A DNA stretch of 64,000 bases from positions 2,976,001 through 3,040,000 of the forward strand of contig CAVTLA010000001.1 in NCBI GenBank assembly GCA_963735465.1, given 5' to 3'. Positions within the stretch are counted from its first letter, which is position 1, and every line of letters begins with the position of its first letter. The notes under the pieces were generated by a model. It saw nothing but the letters and a program-made list of their open reading frames with translations, made no database searches and was not told the DNA's origin. Positions 8,919-17,021 of the stretch are shown here, one piece after another. The stretch is from DASZHJ01 sp963735465. Its GTDB lineage: Bacteria > Pseudomonadota > Alphaproteobacteria > ATCC43930 > CGMCC-115725. Made by a program: the position numbers and the translations under genes.

Positions 8919-9737
8919 TCATTCCGCCGCCGCCGAGCCGCCGCCCCACCAATAGACGCAGATGAAGAGGAACAGCCACACGACGTCGACGAAGTGCCAG
9001 TACCAGGCCGCCGCCTCGAAACCGAAGTGATGGTCCGGCTTGAAATGCCCCTTGATGGCGCGGACGAGATTGACCGCGAGAAAGGCGGTGCCGACCATCA
9101 CGTGGAAACCGTGGAAGCCCGTCGCCATGAAGAAGGTCGAGGGATAGATGCCGTCCTTGAAGCCGAAGGCGGCGTGGGCGTACTCGTAGGCCTGCAGCGA
9201 GGTGAAGCAGAGGCCGAGGAAGACGGTGATGGCGAGGCCCTTCACCAGGCCCTTCTGGTCGTTCTCCAGCAGGCAATGATGCGCCCAGGTCACCGTGGTG
9301 CCGGACATCAGCAGGATGAGCGTGTTGAGGAACGGTACCTCGAACGGATCGAAGGGATGGATGCTCTTCGGCGGCCAGACGCCGCCGATCGCCTCGGTCG
9401 GGAACAGCGAGGCGTTGAAGAAGGCCCAGAAGAAGGCGGCGAAGAACATCACCTCCGAGGCGATGAAGAGCGCCATGCCGTAGCGCAGTCCGATCTGCAC
9501 GACGGGCGTGTGATGGCCTTCGTAGACCGCCTCGCGGATGACGTCGCGCCACCAGAAGCCCATCATGGTGATGACGCAGGCCGCCGCCAGGGCCACGAGC
9601 CACGGGCTAAAGCCCCAGTGCATGTAGGCGAGGCCCGAGAGCGCAAGCAGGCCGGCGGTCGCCGCGCCGATCAGCGGCATCGGGCTGGGATCGACGAGGT
9701 GATAGGGGTGCTTGTGGCCGGCGGGGCTGGTGCTCAT
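8919..9737 (-). CDS. ctaE: Cytochrome c oxidase subunit III
   Basis: The 272-residue integral membrane protein has seven predicted helices and subunit III signatures (KHPYHLVDPSPMPL at the N-terminus, WWRDVIREA, GMALFIASEVMFFAAFFWAF, MATGFHGFHVMVG, and the C-terminal WYWHFVDVVWLFLF). Subunit III is a core but non-redox subunit of the aa3 oxidase that protects proton uptake and stability. The start ATG at 9737 is 30 bp downstream of the ctaG stop. Confidence 0.98.
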   Translation of the reverse strand: MSTSPAGHKHPYHLVDPSPMPLIGAATAGLLALSGLAYMHWGFSPWLVALAAACVITMMGFWWRDVIREAVYEGHHTPVVQIGLRYGMALFIASEVMFFAAFFWAFFNASLFPTEAIGGVWPPKSIHPFDPFEVPFLNTLILLMSGTTVTWAHHCLLENDQKGLVKGLAITVFLGLCFTSLQAYEYAHAAFGFKDGIYPSTFFMATGFHGFHVMVGTAFLAVNLVRAIKGHFKPDHHFGFEAAAWYWHFVDVVWLFLFICVYWWGGGSAAAE

Positions 9738-9767
9738 GCGGTTTTCTCGCGAGAAGCGGTTGCGGGC

Positions 9768-10394
9768 TTATTGCTGGGTCTGCGGCGGGGTCGCAGGCTG
9801 GGCGGCGGCGATCGCGGGCGGCGTCCGCCCGGCGTTATCGGCGGTGGGGCCACCCTGGGTCTTCGACCGGAACATGGAATAGGAGAGCGTGATGGTGTCG
9901 ACGTCGCGGGTGCCGGGATCGGTGGCGATATCGGGATCGACGAAGAAGGTGACGAAGAGATCGGCGCTCTCACCGGCCTTCAGATATTGCTGAGTGAAGC
10001 AGAAGCACTGGATCTTGTCGAAGTAGAGCCCGGCCTTGTCCGGCGTCACGTTGTAGGTGGCGGTGCCCGTGACCGGCGCCTTGCCGTGGTTGACGGCGCG
10101 ATAGGAGATCGTCTTCTCCTCGCCGGGATGCACCTCGACGGAATTCACCAGCGGACGGAATTCCCAGCCGAGATCGGGCGCCACCTCGGCGTTGAAGCGG
10201 ACGGTGATCAGGCGGTTGGCGACTTCCTTGTCGGGCGCCTTCTCGGCGCGCTGGGTAGTGCCGCCGTAGCCGGTCGCCGCGCAGAAGAGCCGATAGAGCG
10301 GCACGGACGCCACGTCGAGGCCGATCATCATGCCGACGACACCCACGAGCGCCGCCACGGTGATACGGTTGCGGCGGCGGCGATCGGGGGCCAT
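9768..10394 (-). CDS. ctaG: CtaG/Cox11 copper chaperone for cytochrome c oxidase
   Basis: The 208-residue protein has one N-terminal membrane anchor (TVAALVGVVGMMIGLDVASVPLYRLFC) and a periplasmic beta-sandwich containing the copper-binding CFCFTQQ motif and the FFVDPDI segment. Cox11/CtaG delivers copper to the CuB site of subunit I. The C-terminal tail of about 30 residues is proline- and alanine-rich. Its ATG overlaps the stop of the small coxF-like gene by one base. Confidence 0.97.
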   Translation of the reverse strand: MAPDRRRRNRITVAALVGVVGMMIGLDVASVPLYRLFCAATGYGGTTQRAEKAPDKEVANRLITVRFNAEVAPDLGWEFRPLVNSVEVHPGEEKTISYRAVNHGKAPVTGTATYNVTPDKAGLYFDKIQCFCFTQQYLKAGESADLFVTFFVDPDIATDPGTRDVDTITLSYSMFRSKTQGGPTADNAGRTPPAIAAAQPATPPQTQQ

Positions 10395-10507
10395 CAGAAC
10401 GCCCCCATCTTCACCAGCGCCACGACATAGACGAGCGCCACGAAGCCCAGCAGCAGGGCGAAGATCGCCCAGTTCCGCGCCCGCTGCCGCTTCAGCCGTT
10501 CGTCCAT
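10394..10507 (-). CDS. coxF: CoxF-like 37-residue membrane protein
   Basis: A 37-codon frame between ctaB and ctaG starts at ATG 10507 and ends in a TGA that overlaps the ctaG ATG (TGATG). The peptide begins MDERLKRQRARNWAIFALLL and continues with a hydrophobic stretch rich in V, L and Y. It is therefore a short basic cytoplasmic tail plus one membrane helix. Tiny single-helix proteins at this exact place in alphaproteobacterial cox operons are annotated CoxF. The function is unknown; a structural or assembly role in the oxidase is inferred from position. Confidence 0.75.
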   Translation of the reverse strand: MDERLKRQRARNWAIFALLLGFVALVYVVALVKMGAF

Positions 10508-10526
10508 CGTGGCGGTTCCGATCATC

Positions 10527-11457
10527 TCAGGCGAGCCCGGCCACGGCCTGCGGCGCGCGGTCCAGGAGCAGCAGCGCGAACAGCAGGAAGAGATAGAGGA
10601 TCGAGAAGGTGAACATCTGCTTGGCGCTGCGCTCGCCGTCGTCTAGCCAGACCTTGATGGCGAAGCCGGTGAAGAGCGCGCTGAGGACCAGCGCGGCCAC
10701 GCCATAGACCGCGCCCGCGATCGCCCAGGAGATAGGGCGCGAGCGCGCAGGGCCAGAGCACCAGCGTATAGAGCAGCATCTGCTTCTTGGTCGCGCGCGC
10801 CCCCGCCACCACCGGCAGCATGGGCACGCCGGCCTTGGCGTAGTCGCCAGTCTTGTAGAGCGCCAGCGCCCAGAAATGCGGCGGCGTCCAGAAGAAGATG
10901 AGGGTGAAGAGCGCAATTGCGGCGAGGTTCACCTCGCCGGTGACCGCCGCCCATCCCACCACTGGCGGCAAGGCGCCGGCGGCGCCGCCGATCACGATAT
11001 TCTGGGGCGTGCGGCGCTTCAGCCAGACGGTATAGACGAAGACATAGAAGGCGATGGTGAGGGCGAGGAGCGCCGCCGCCATCCAGTTGACCGCGAGCCC
11101 CATGAGCACGACCGAGGTCGCCGCGAGGAAGCAGCCGAACCCCAGCGCGTCGCCCGGCGCCATGCGGCCCGCCGGCAGCGGCCGGTCGGCGGTGCGGCGC
11201 ATCAGCGCGTCGATGTCGCGGTCGTACCACATGTTGATGGCGCCCGACGCACCCGCGCCCACGGCGATGCAGAGTACCGCCACCGCCGCCAGCACGGGAT
11301 GCAGATGGCCGGGCGCCAGGTAGAGGCCGACGAACCCCGTGAACACGACCAGGGACATGACGCGGGGCTTCAGCAGCGCCGCGTAGTCGCCCACGGCTGC
11401 CCCCGCCTCGGCGAGCGCGCCGGAGCGGGTGAGCGGGGGGAGCGAGAGATCGGTCAC
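10527..11457 (-). CDS. ctaB: Protoheme IX farnesyltransferase, heme O synthase (one apparent frameshift)
   Basis: A UbiA-superfamily prenyltransferase that adds farnesyl to heme b to make heme o for the oxidase. The first polyprenyl motif is NMWYDRDIDALMRRTADRPLPAGR. Later blocks are TPQNIVIGGAAGALPP and TPPHFWALAL. The reading frame breaks at about 10722-10728, after APYLLG. One extra base there, when removed, joins it to IAGAVYGVAALVLS and a normal C-terminus, giving about 309 residues. The start is GTG at 11457, 19 bp after the ctaD stop. Confidence 0.94.
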
Positions 11458-11476
11458 GGGCGTGCCCGCGCCGGCC

Positions 11477-13091
11477 TCAGTGGTGGCCGCCGGAGGTGAT
11501 CACCGGCAGCTCGTCGTAGCTGTGGAACGGCGGCGGCGAGGACACCGACCATTCGAGCGTCGTCGCCCCCTCGCCCCACTGGTTGTTGCCGATGCGCTTT
11601 CCCGCCAACAGGGTCTGGAACACGATGAAGACGAAGAGCAGCGTCGAGGCGGCGGAGATGTAGCTGCCGATCGAGGCCACCAGGTTCCAGCCGGCATAGG
11701 CGTCCGGGATAATCGCTGATCCGGCGCGGCATGCCGGCGAGCCCCAGGAAATGCATGGGGAAGAAGGTGAGGTTGACGCCGATGAAGGTGGTCCAGAAAT
11801 GGATCTTGCCGAGCGTCTCGTTGTAGGCGCGGCCGCTCATCTTGCCGATCCAGTAGTAGAAGCCGGCGAAGAGCGAGAAGACGGCGCCGAGCGACAGCAC
11901 ATAGTGGAAGTGCGCCACCACGTAATAGGTGTTGTGGAGCGCGAAATCGACGCCGGCATTCGACAGCACCACGCCGGTGACGCCGCCGACGGTGAACAGG
12001 AAGATGAAGCCGATCGCCCACAGCATCGGCGTCTTGAACTCCAGCGAGCCGCCCCACATCGTGGCGATCCAGGAGAAGATCTTGATGCCGGTCGGCACCG
12101 CGATCACCATCGTCGCCGCGGTGAAGTAGGCGCGGGTATCGACGGAGATGCCCGTGGTGAACATGTGGTGCGCCCACACCACGAAGCCGATCACGCCGAT
12201 CGCCACCATGGCGTAGGCCATGCCGAGATAGCCAAAGATCGGCTTCTTGGAGAAGGTCGAGATGATCTGGCTGATCATGCCGAAGCCCGGCAGGATCATG
12301 ATGTAGACCTCGGGATGGCCGAAGAACCAGAACAGGTGCAGGAACAGCAGCGGATCACCGCCGCCGGCGGGATCGAAGAAGGTGCTGCCGAAGTTGCGGT
12401 CGGTGAGCAGCATGGTGATGGCGCCGCCCAGCACCGGCAGCGCCAGCAGCAGCAGGAACGCGGTGACCAGGATCGACCACACGAAGAGCGGCATCTTGTG
12501 CATGGTCATGCCGGGCGCGCGCATGTTGAAGATCGTGGTGATGAAGTTGATGGCGCCGAGGATCGAGGAGGCGCCGGCCAGATGCAGGGCGAAGATCACC
12601 ATGTCGACGGAGGGACCGGGATGGTAGACCGAGTCCGAGAGCGGCACATAGATGGTCCAGCCCACGCCGGCGCCCTGCCCGATCAGCGCCGACCCGCACA
12701 GCAGACAGAACGACGGGACCAGCAGCCAGAAGCTGATGTTGTTGAGGCGCGGGAAAGCCATGTCGGGCGCGCCAATCATCAGCGGCACGAACCAGTTGCC
12801 GAAGCCGCCGATCATCGCCGGCATCACCATGAAGAACACCATGATGAGGCCGTGCGCGGTGATGACGACATTGTAGGCCTGATGGTCGCCGCCGAAGATC
12901 GCGTCGCCGGGGAACATCAGGTTGATGCGCATCACTTCCGAGAGCGCGCCGCCGATCAGCCCCGCGAAGATCGCGAAGATCAGATAGAGCGTGCCGATGT
13001 CCTTGTGGTTGGTGGAGAAGAACCACCGAGTCCAGAAACCGGGGTGGTGATCACCATGCCCGTCTTCGGCGTGGGCGTATCCCTGAGCCAT
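11477..13091 (-). CDS. ctaD: Cytochrome c oxidase subunit I (one apparent frameshift)
   Basis: The catalytic 12-helix subunit that holds heme a, heme a3 and CuB. Key sites are visible: NHKDIGTLYLIF, the heme ligand region MVFFMVMPAMIGGFGNW, WFFGHPEVYIMILPGFG with the CuB histidine and Tyr crosslink, and HHMFTTG. Near the C-terminus the frame breaks at about 11708-11712, where GMPRRISDYP should continue DAYAGWN; one extra C in the CCCGG run explains it. The corrected protein has about 537 residues and ends ITSGGHH. ATG 13091 is chosen over an upstream GTG because GAGGA lies 6-7 nt before it. Confidence 0.97.
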
Positions 13092-13130
13092 GCTTGGTCC
13101 TCGCACTCGGACGATTACGTTTGATCTAAA

Positions 13131-14084
13131 CTACTGCGCCAGGTTGGCGGCGACGGTCTCGCCGGATCTGGCGGCAACCTTCTCGGTATTCGCTTTCGGC
13201 GTCTCGTCGGCCTGCAGCGGCGCGTAGCACGCCGCCTTCGCCTTGTCGTCCTGCGCCGCCTTGAAGCAGGTCGTCCACGCCGTGAACTTGGCGGACGAGA
13301 CCGCCTTGACCTCGATCGGCATGAACGGGTGGTTGACGCCGCAGATCTGGTTGCACTGGCCGTAGAAGGTGCCCTCGCGCTCGATCTTGACCCAGCTCTC
13401 GTTGGTGCGGCCGACTACGGCGTATTCCTGCACGCCGAAGGACGGCATGAACCAGCTGTGGATCACGTCGGTGCCGCCGACCAGGATGCGGACCGAGCTG
13501 CCGACCGGCAGAACGACGGGATTGTCAACGTCCAGGAGCCGATGCTGGCCCGGCTTGAGCTGATCCTCGGGGATCATGTAGCTGTCGAAGCTGAGACCGC
13601 CCTGATCGGGATACTCGTAGCTCCAGTACCACTGGTGGCCGGTCACCTTCAGCGTCATGTCCGCATGCGCCGCCTTGTCCTCGAAGTAGAGGAGCTTGAA
13701 GGAGGGGATCGCGATCACCAGGAGGATGATGATCGGGATGGTGGTCCAGGCGAGTTCGAGCACGGTGTTGTGCGAGATCTTCGAGGGGACCGGATTGCGC
13801 TTCGCGTTGAAGCGCACGATCACGTAGAGCAGCAGGCCCAGCACGAAGAGCGTGATCACCGTGATGATCGGCAGCAGCACATAGTCGTGCAGGGTGTCGA
13901 TGCGCTCGCGCACTTCCGAGGCGGCGGGCTGGAAGCCCATCTGCCAGGGCTGCGCCTCTTCCGCCAGGGCCGGCGTTGCCGTCAGCGCCACGGCGGCGAG
14001 CGCGCCGAAGGCGCGCCGGACGGCAAGCGCGCCGAGAGCGCGCCGGACGGACCATTTTGTCTCGGGGTTCGCAACCAGTCGCAT
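13131..14084 (-). CDS. ctaC: Cytochrome c oxidase subunit II
   Basis: The 317-residue precursor has a basic N-terminus and signal sequence (LAAVALTATPALAEE), two membrane helices (LPIITVITLFVLGLLLYVI and TTIPIIILLVIAIPSF), and a periplasmic cupredoxin domain. The CuA ligands are in GQCNQICGVNHPFMP, and the electron-entry aromatic block is GHQWYWSYEYPD. The C-terminal tail past residue 275 is longer than usual and adds two cysteines. The signal region repeats RRA(L/F)GALA, encoded by two copies of GCGCGCCGGACGG. It is the first gene of the minus-strand cox operon. Confidence 0.97.
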   Translation of the reverse strand: MRLVANPETKWSVRRALGALAVRRAFGALAAVALTATPALAEEAQPWQMGFQPAASEVRERIDTLHDYVLLPIITVITLFVLGLLLYVIVRFNAKRNPVPSKISHNTVLELAWTTIPIIILLVIAIPSFKLLYFEDKAAHADMTLKVTGHQWYWSYEYPDQGGLSFDSYMIPEDQLKPGQHRLLDVDNPVVLPVGSSVRILVGGTDVIHSWFMPSFGVQEYAVVGRTNESWVKIEREGTFYGQCNQICGVNHPFMPIEVKAVSSAKFTAWTTCFKAAQDDKAKAACYAPLQADETPKANTEKVAARSGETVAANLAQ

Positions 14085-14490
14085 GCCTCTCTGAGCCTCT
14101 TGTCTCGAATGGGGCGGCGAGGCCCGGATCAGACCGTCCGGAGTATCCTCGCTCTCCGCCGGATGGGCACTGCGCCTCGATGCCGCGGCAGGGAAGGACG
14201 GCGCGCGCGGCCGGACCCTACACCAAAGACGCGGCCGCTCACAACACCGTGCGCCCGACGCAAGGCCCGCCATCCTCATAGCGCCAGAGGTGCCTGTCCG
14301 CCAACCGTTCCGTTGCGACTTTATGCCGCATAAATCTGTCCCGCCAGCATCTTGGGCGCGCGCGAGCGCCGGCCGCGACCGCACCGGAACGGTCGCGGCG
14401 CGGCGCGTCTCCCGCTACCATGAGGCGACCGGCGCCGGCGAATCCGCACCTCATACGCCGGCATTGACGCGTCCGGAGGCGACCGCTCCC
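14085..14490. promoter_or_regulatory. Divergent control region of the cox operon, with a TTTATGC palindrome
   Basis: This 406-bp gap lies between the ctaC start (minus strand) and the secreted-protein start at 14491 (plus strand). At 14320-14334 it holds a palindrome with perfect 7-bp arms, TTTATGC-C-GCATAAA. It is the most AT-rich spot of a GC-rich gap and the best candidate operator. It lies 236 bp from ctaC and 157 bp from the plus-strand gene. No clear promoter hexamers or small gene were seen. Confidence 0.45.
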
Positions 14491-15432
14491 ATGACCGAGC
14501 CGCGCATCATCAGATTACCCGCGGCAGCGACGCTCTGGGCCTGTCTCTCGCTGCTGCTCCTGGCCCCGGCTGCCTGCGCCCAGGCGCCGGCGAAGCCGGC
14601 CACCACAGAAGCGCCGGCGAAACCCGGAGCCGCCCAGGCCACCTCGAGCTTTTCCTACGAGGTGGTCGACGACCAGCAGATCATCGCGATTACCAACGTC
14701 ACCTACCAGGCCCTCGAGCCCTATTTCCCCGGCCGCAAGCAGTCGCAGCGGCTGGTGCTGCGCACCACCACCCGCACCAAGTCCGTCGTCGACGAGATCG
14801 GCATCGAGGGCAGCGTCACCGTCGAGGCCTGGCCGCTCGGCACCGGCCTCGACCGGCCGCCGCTCTTCAGCGTCAAGCAGGAGGGAGCGGGCGTCGCGGT
14901 CATGAACCAGTCGGTCCTGGTCTTCGATCGCACCGTCGAGGACATCCAATGGTGGTCGGTCTTCTCCCTCGACAAGGGCCAGCACCTCTTCGACACCTAC
15001 ATACCGGTGACAGAATTCTCGATCTCCCGCGAGTTCGAGACGCCGCGCTTCGTGGGCTTCGAGGTGCCGCCGGACGACGCAACCGACGCGCGGCTCAAGG
15101 AAGCCCATGTCATCGGCGTGCTCAGCTACGCCGCGGCGGAGCGGATGATCCGCGAGGCCCTGATCACCTGCGACGACCCGGATCGTGCCGCCGTCTACCG
15201 GTCCTACGCCGACGAGATGCGGGAGCTGGTGCTGCAGATCGGACCGGTGCCCGTGGCGACCAAAGCCAAGGAGTACCCGGAGCCGACCCGCACCCTGCGA
15301 CTCACCTTCAGCCAGTCCTTTCCGTCGCCGCCGGAACCGGCCTCGGCGTTCATCCCGGTGGCGGGGGACGACCTCGACCTGGTCCATGCCAAGCTGCCGC
15401 CCTGCGTTCACGCCACCGCCTGGAAACGGTGA
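14491..15432 (+). CDS. Secreted protein of unknown function
   Basis: A 313-residue protein with a clear signal peptide (LWACLSLLLLAPAACAQA) and a short Ala/Pro/Lys linker (QAPAKPATTEAPAKPGA), then a roughly 270-residue periplasmic domain starting SFSYEVVDDQQIIAI. I recognise no catalytic motif or family. The domain has alternating hydrophobic strands and two well-spaced cysteines (ITCDDPD and PPCVH) that could form a disulphide. ATG 14491 is chosen because the signal peptide follows it and GGAGG is at 14474-14478; the frame is open for 67 codons upstream. It is divergent from the cox operon and 155 bp upstream of tldD. Confidence 0.75.
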   Translation: MTEPRIIRLPAAATLWACLSLLLLAPAACAQAPAKPATTEAPAKPGAAQATSSFSYEVVDDQQIIAITNVTYQALEPYFPGRKQSQRLVLRTTTRTKSVVDEIGIEGSVTVEAWPLGTGLDRPPLFSVKQEGAGVAVMNQSVLVFDRTVEDIQWWSVFSLDKGQHLFDTYIPVTEFSISREFETPRFVGFEVPPDDATDARLKEAHVIGVLSYAAAERMIREALITCDDPDRAAVYRSYADEMRELVLQIGPVPVATKAKEYPEPTRTLRLTFSQSFPSPPEPASAFIPVAGDDLDLVHAKLPPCVHATAWKR

Positions 15433-15587
15433 CCGCACCCCCTCGAATTGGCGGAATCCCTCGCCATATCAGGAGGACCCCAGCACCCGGCCCTCGGGAC
15501 CGTCGCCCGGTAGCCGCCGCCATGATAGGTTTGGCGCCGTCACCGCTTGCGCCGGCCCCGTGAGCGGCCTCAGATGGAGACAGGTTG

Positions 15588-17021
15588 ATGACTGATCTCG
15601 CCTCGCTCGACAAATTGTTCTTCGATCGCACCGGCATGGACCGGGCGCGGGTGGAGCGCCTCGTCGGCGACGCGCTCCATGGCATGGACGACGGCGAGCT
15701 CTACCTCGAATACAGCCAGTCCGAGGCGGTTTCCCTCGACGACGGCCGCATCAAGAGCGCCGCCTTCGACACCGCCCAGGGCTTCGGCCTGCGCGCCCTC
15801 TCCGGCGAGGCCACCGGCTATGCCCACGGTTCCGACCTCTCGGAGGACGCGATCAAGCGCGCCGGCACGACCGTGCGCGCGGTGAAGAGCGGCACCGGCG
15901 GCGTCTTCGAGCCGCCGCCCCCGGGCACCAACCGCAGCCTCTATACCGACATCAATCCGCTCTCCCGGGTCGATTTCACCCGCAAGACCGGCCTCCTGCA
16001 GGAGATCGACGCCTACGCCCGGTCGAAGGACCCCCGCGTGCGACAAGTGAGCGCGTCGATCTCGGGCAACTGGCAGGCAGTGGAGATCCTGCGCCCGGAC
16101 GGCAGCCGGGTCGGCGACATCCGACCGCTGGTGCGCCTCAACGTCTCCGTTGTCGTGGGCGACGGCGACCGCATGGAGCAGGGCTCCTCCGGCGCCGGCG
16201 GCCGCATCGAATACGACCGCTTCCTCGATCCCGCCCAGTGGCAGAAGCAGGTGGACGAGGCGCTGCGCCAGGCGCTGGTGAACCTGGCCGCCGTGCCGGC
16301 GCCGGCCGGCGAGATGAGCGTGGTGCTGGGGCCGGGCTGGCCCGGCGTCATGCTGCACGAGGCGGTCGGCCATGGGCTCGAGGGCGACTTCAACCGCAAG
16401 AAGACCTCGGCCTTCTCGGGCATGATCGGCCAGCGCGTGGCCTCGCCGGGCGTCACCGTGGTGGACGACGGGACCCTCCCCGACCGCCGCGGCTCGCTCA
16501 CGGTCGACGACGAGGGCACGCCCTCCGGCCGCACCGTGCTGATCGAGGACGGCATCCTCCGCGGCTACATGCAGGACCGCCTCAACGCGCGCCTCATGGG
16601 CATGCGCCCCACCGGCAACGGGCGGCGCCAGAGCTTCGCCCATGCGCCGATGCCGCGCATGACCAACACCTACATGCTGGCGGGCGACAAGGAGCCGGAG
16701 GAGATCATCCGCTCGGTGAAGCGCGGCCTCTATGCCGTGAATTTCGGCGGCGGCCAGGTTGACATCACTTCGGGCAAGTTCGTGTTCTCGGCTTCCGAGG
16801 CCTATCTCATCGAGGACGGCAAGGTGGGAGCGGCGGTCAAGGGCGCGACCCTGATCGGCAACGGGCCCGACGCCCTCACCAAGATCGCCATGATCGGCAA
16901 CGACCTGCAGCTCGACGACGGGATCGGCACCTGCGGCAAGGACGGCCAGGGCGTGCCGGTCGGCGTCGGGATGCCGACGGTGCGCATGGACCAGCTGACG
17001 GTGGGTGGCACCGCGGCGTGA
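15588..17021 (+). CDS. tldD: TldD metalloprotease subunit
   Basis: The 477-residue TldD carries the zinc motif HEAVGHGLEGD with H257, E258 and H262. Other family blocks are YLEYSQSEAVSLDDGRIK, GQRVASPGVTVVDDG, MTNTYMLAG and VDITSGKFVFSASEAYLIE. TldD pairs with PmbA/TldE as a heterodimeric protease that cleaves unfolded peptides; the complex matures microcin B17 and degrades CcdA in E. coli. The partner pmbA lies 12 kb away at 29013. ATG 15588 is preferred to the TTG one codon earlier. The stop overlaps the next start as GTGA. Confidence 0.97.
   Translation: MTDLASLDKLFFDRTGMDRARVERLVGDALHGMDDGELYLEYSQSEAVSLDDGRIKSAAFDTAQGFGLRALSGEATGYAHGSDLSEDAIKRAGTTVRAVKSGTGGVFEPPPPGTNRSLYTDINPLSRVDFTRKTGLLQEIDAYARSKDPRVRQVSASISGNWQAVEILRPDGSRVGDIRPLVRLNVSVVVGDGDRMEQGSSGAGGRIEYDRFLDPAQWQKQVDEALRQALVNLAAVPAPAGEMSVVLGPGWPGVMLHEAVGHGLEGDFNRKKTSAFSGMIGQRVASPGVTVVDDGTLPDRRGSLTVDDEGTPSGRTVLIEDGILRGYMQDRLNARLMGMRPTGNGRRQSFAHAPMPRMTNTYMLAGDKEPEEIIRSVKRGLYAVNFGGGQVDITSGKFVFSASEAYLIEDGKVGAAVKGATLIGNGPDALTKIAMIGNDLQLDDGIGTCGKDGQGVPVGVGMPTVRMDQLTVGGTAA

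Noticed and set aside
8364..10430. A 688-codon plus-strand open frame opposite the cox genes
   Set aside because: It is antisense to SURF1, DUF983, ctaE and ctaG, all of which show clear family motifs; the antisense product shows none.
13969..14056. Two copies of GCGCGCCGGACGG as a possible regulatory repeat
   Set aside because: They lie inside the ctaC signal-peptide coding region and encode the repeated RRA(L/F)GALA peptide, so a small in-frame duplication is enough to explain them.
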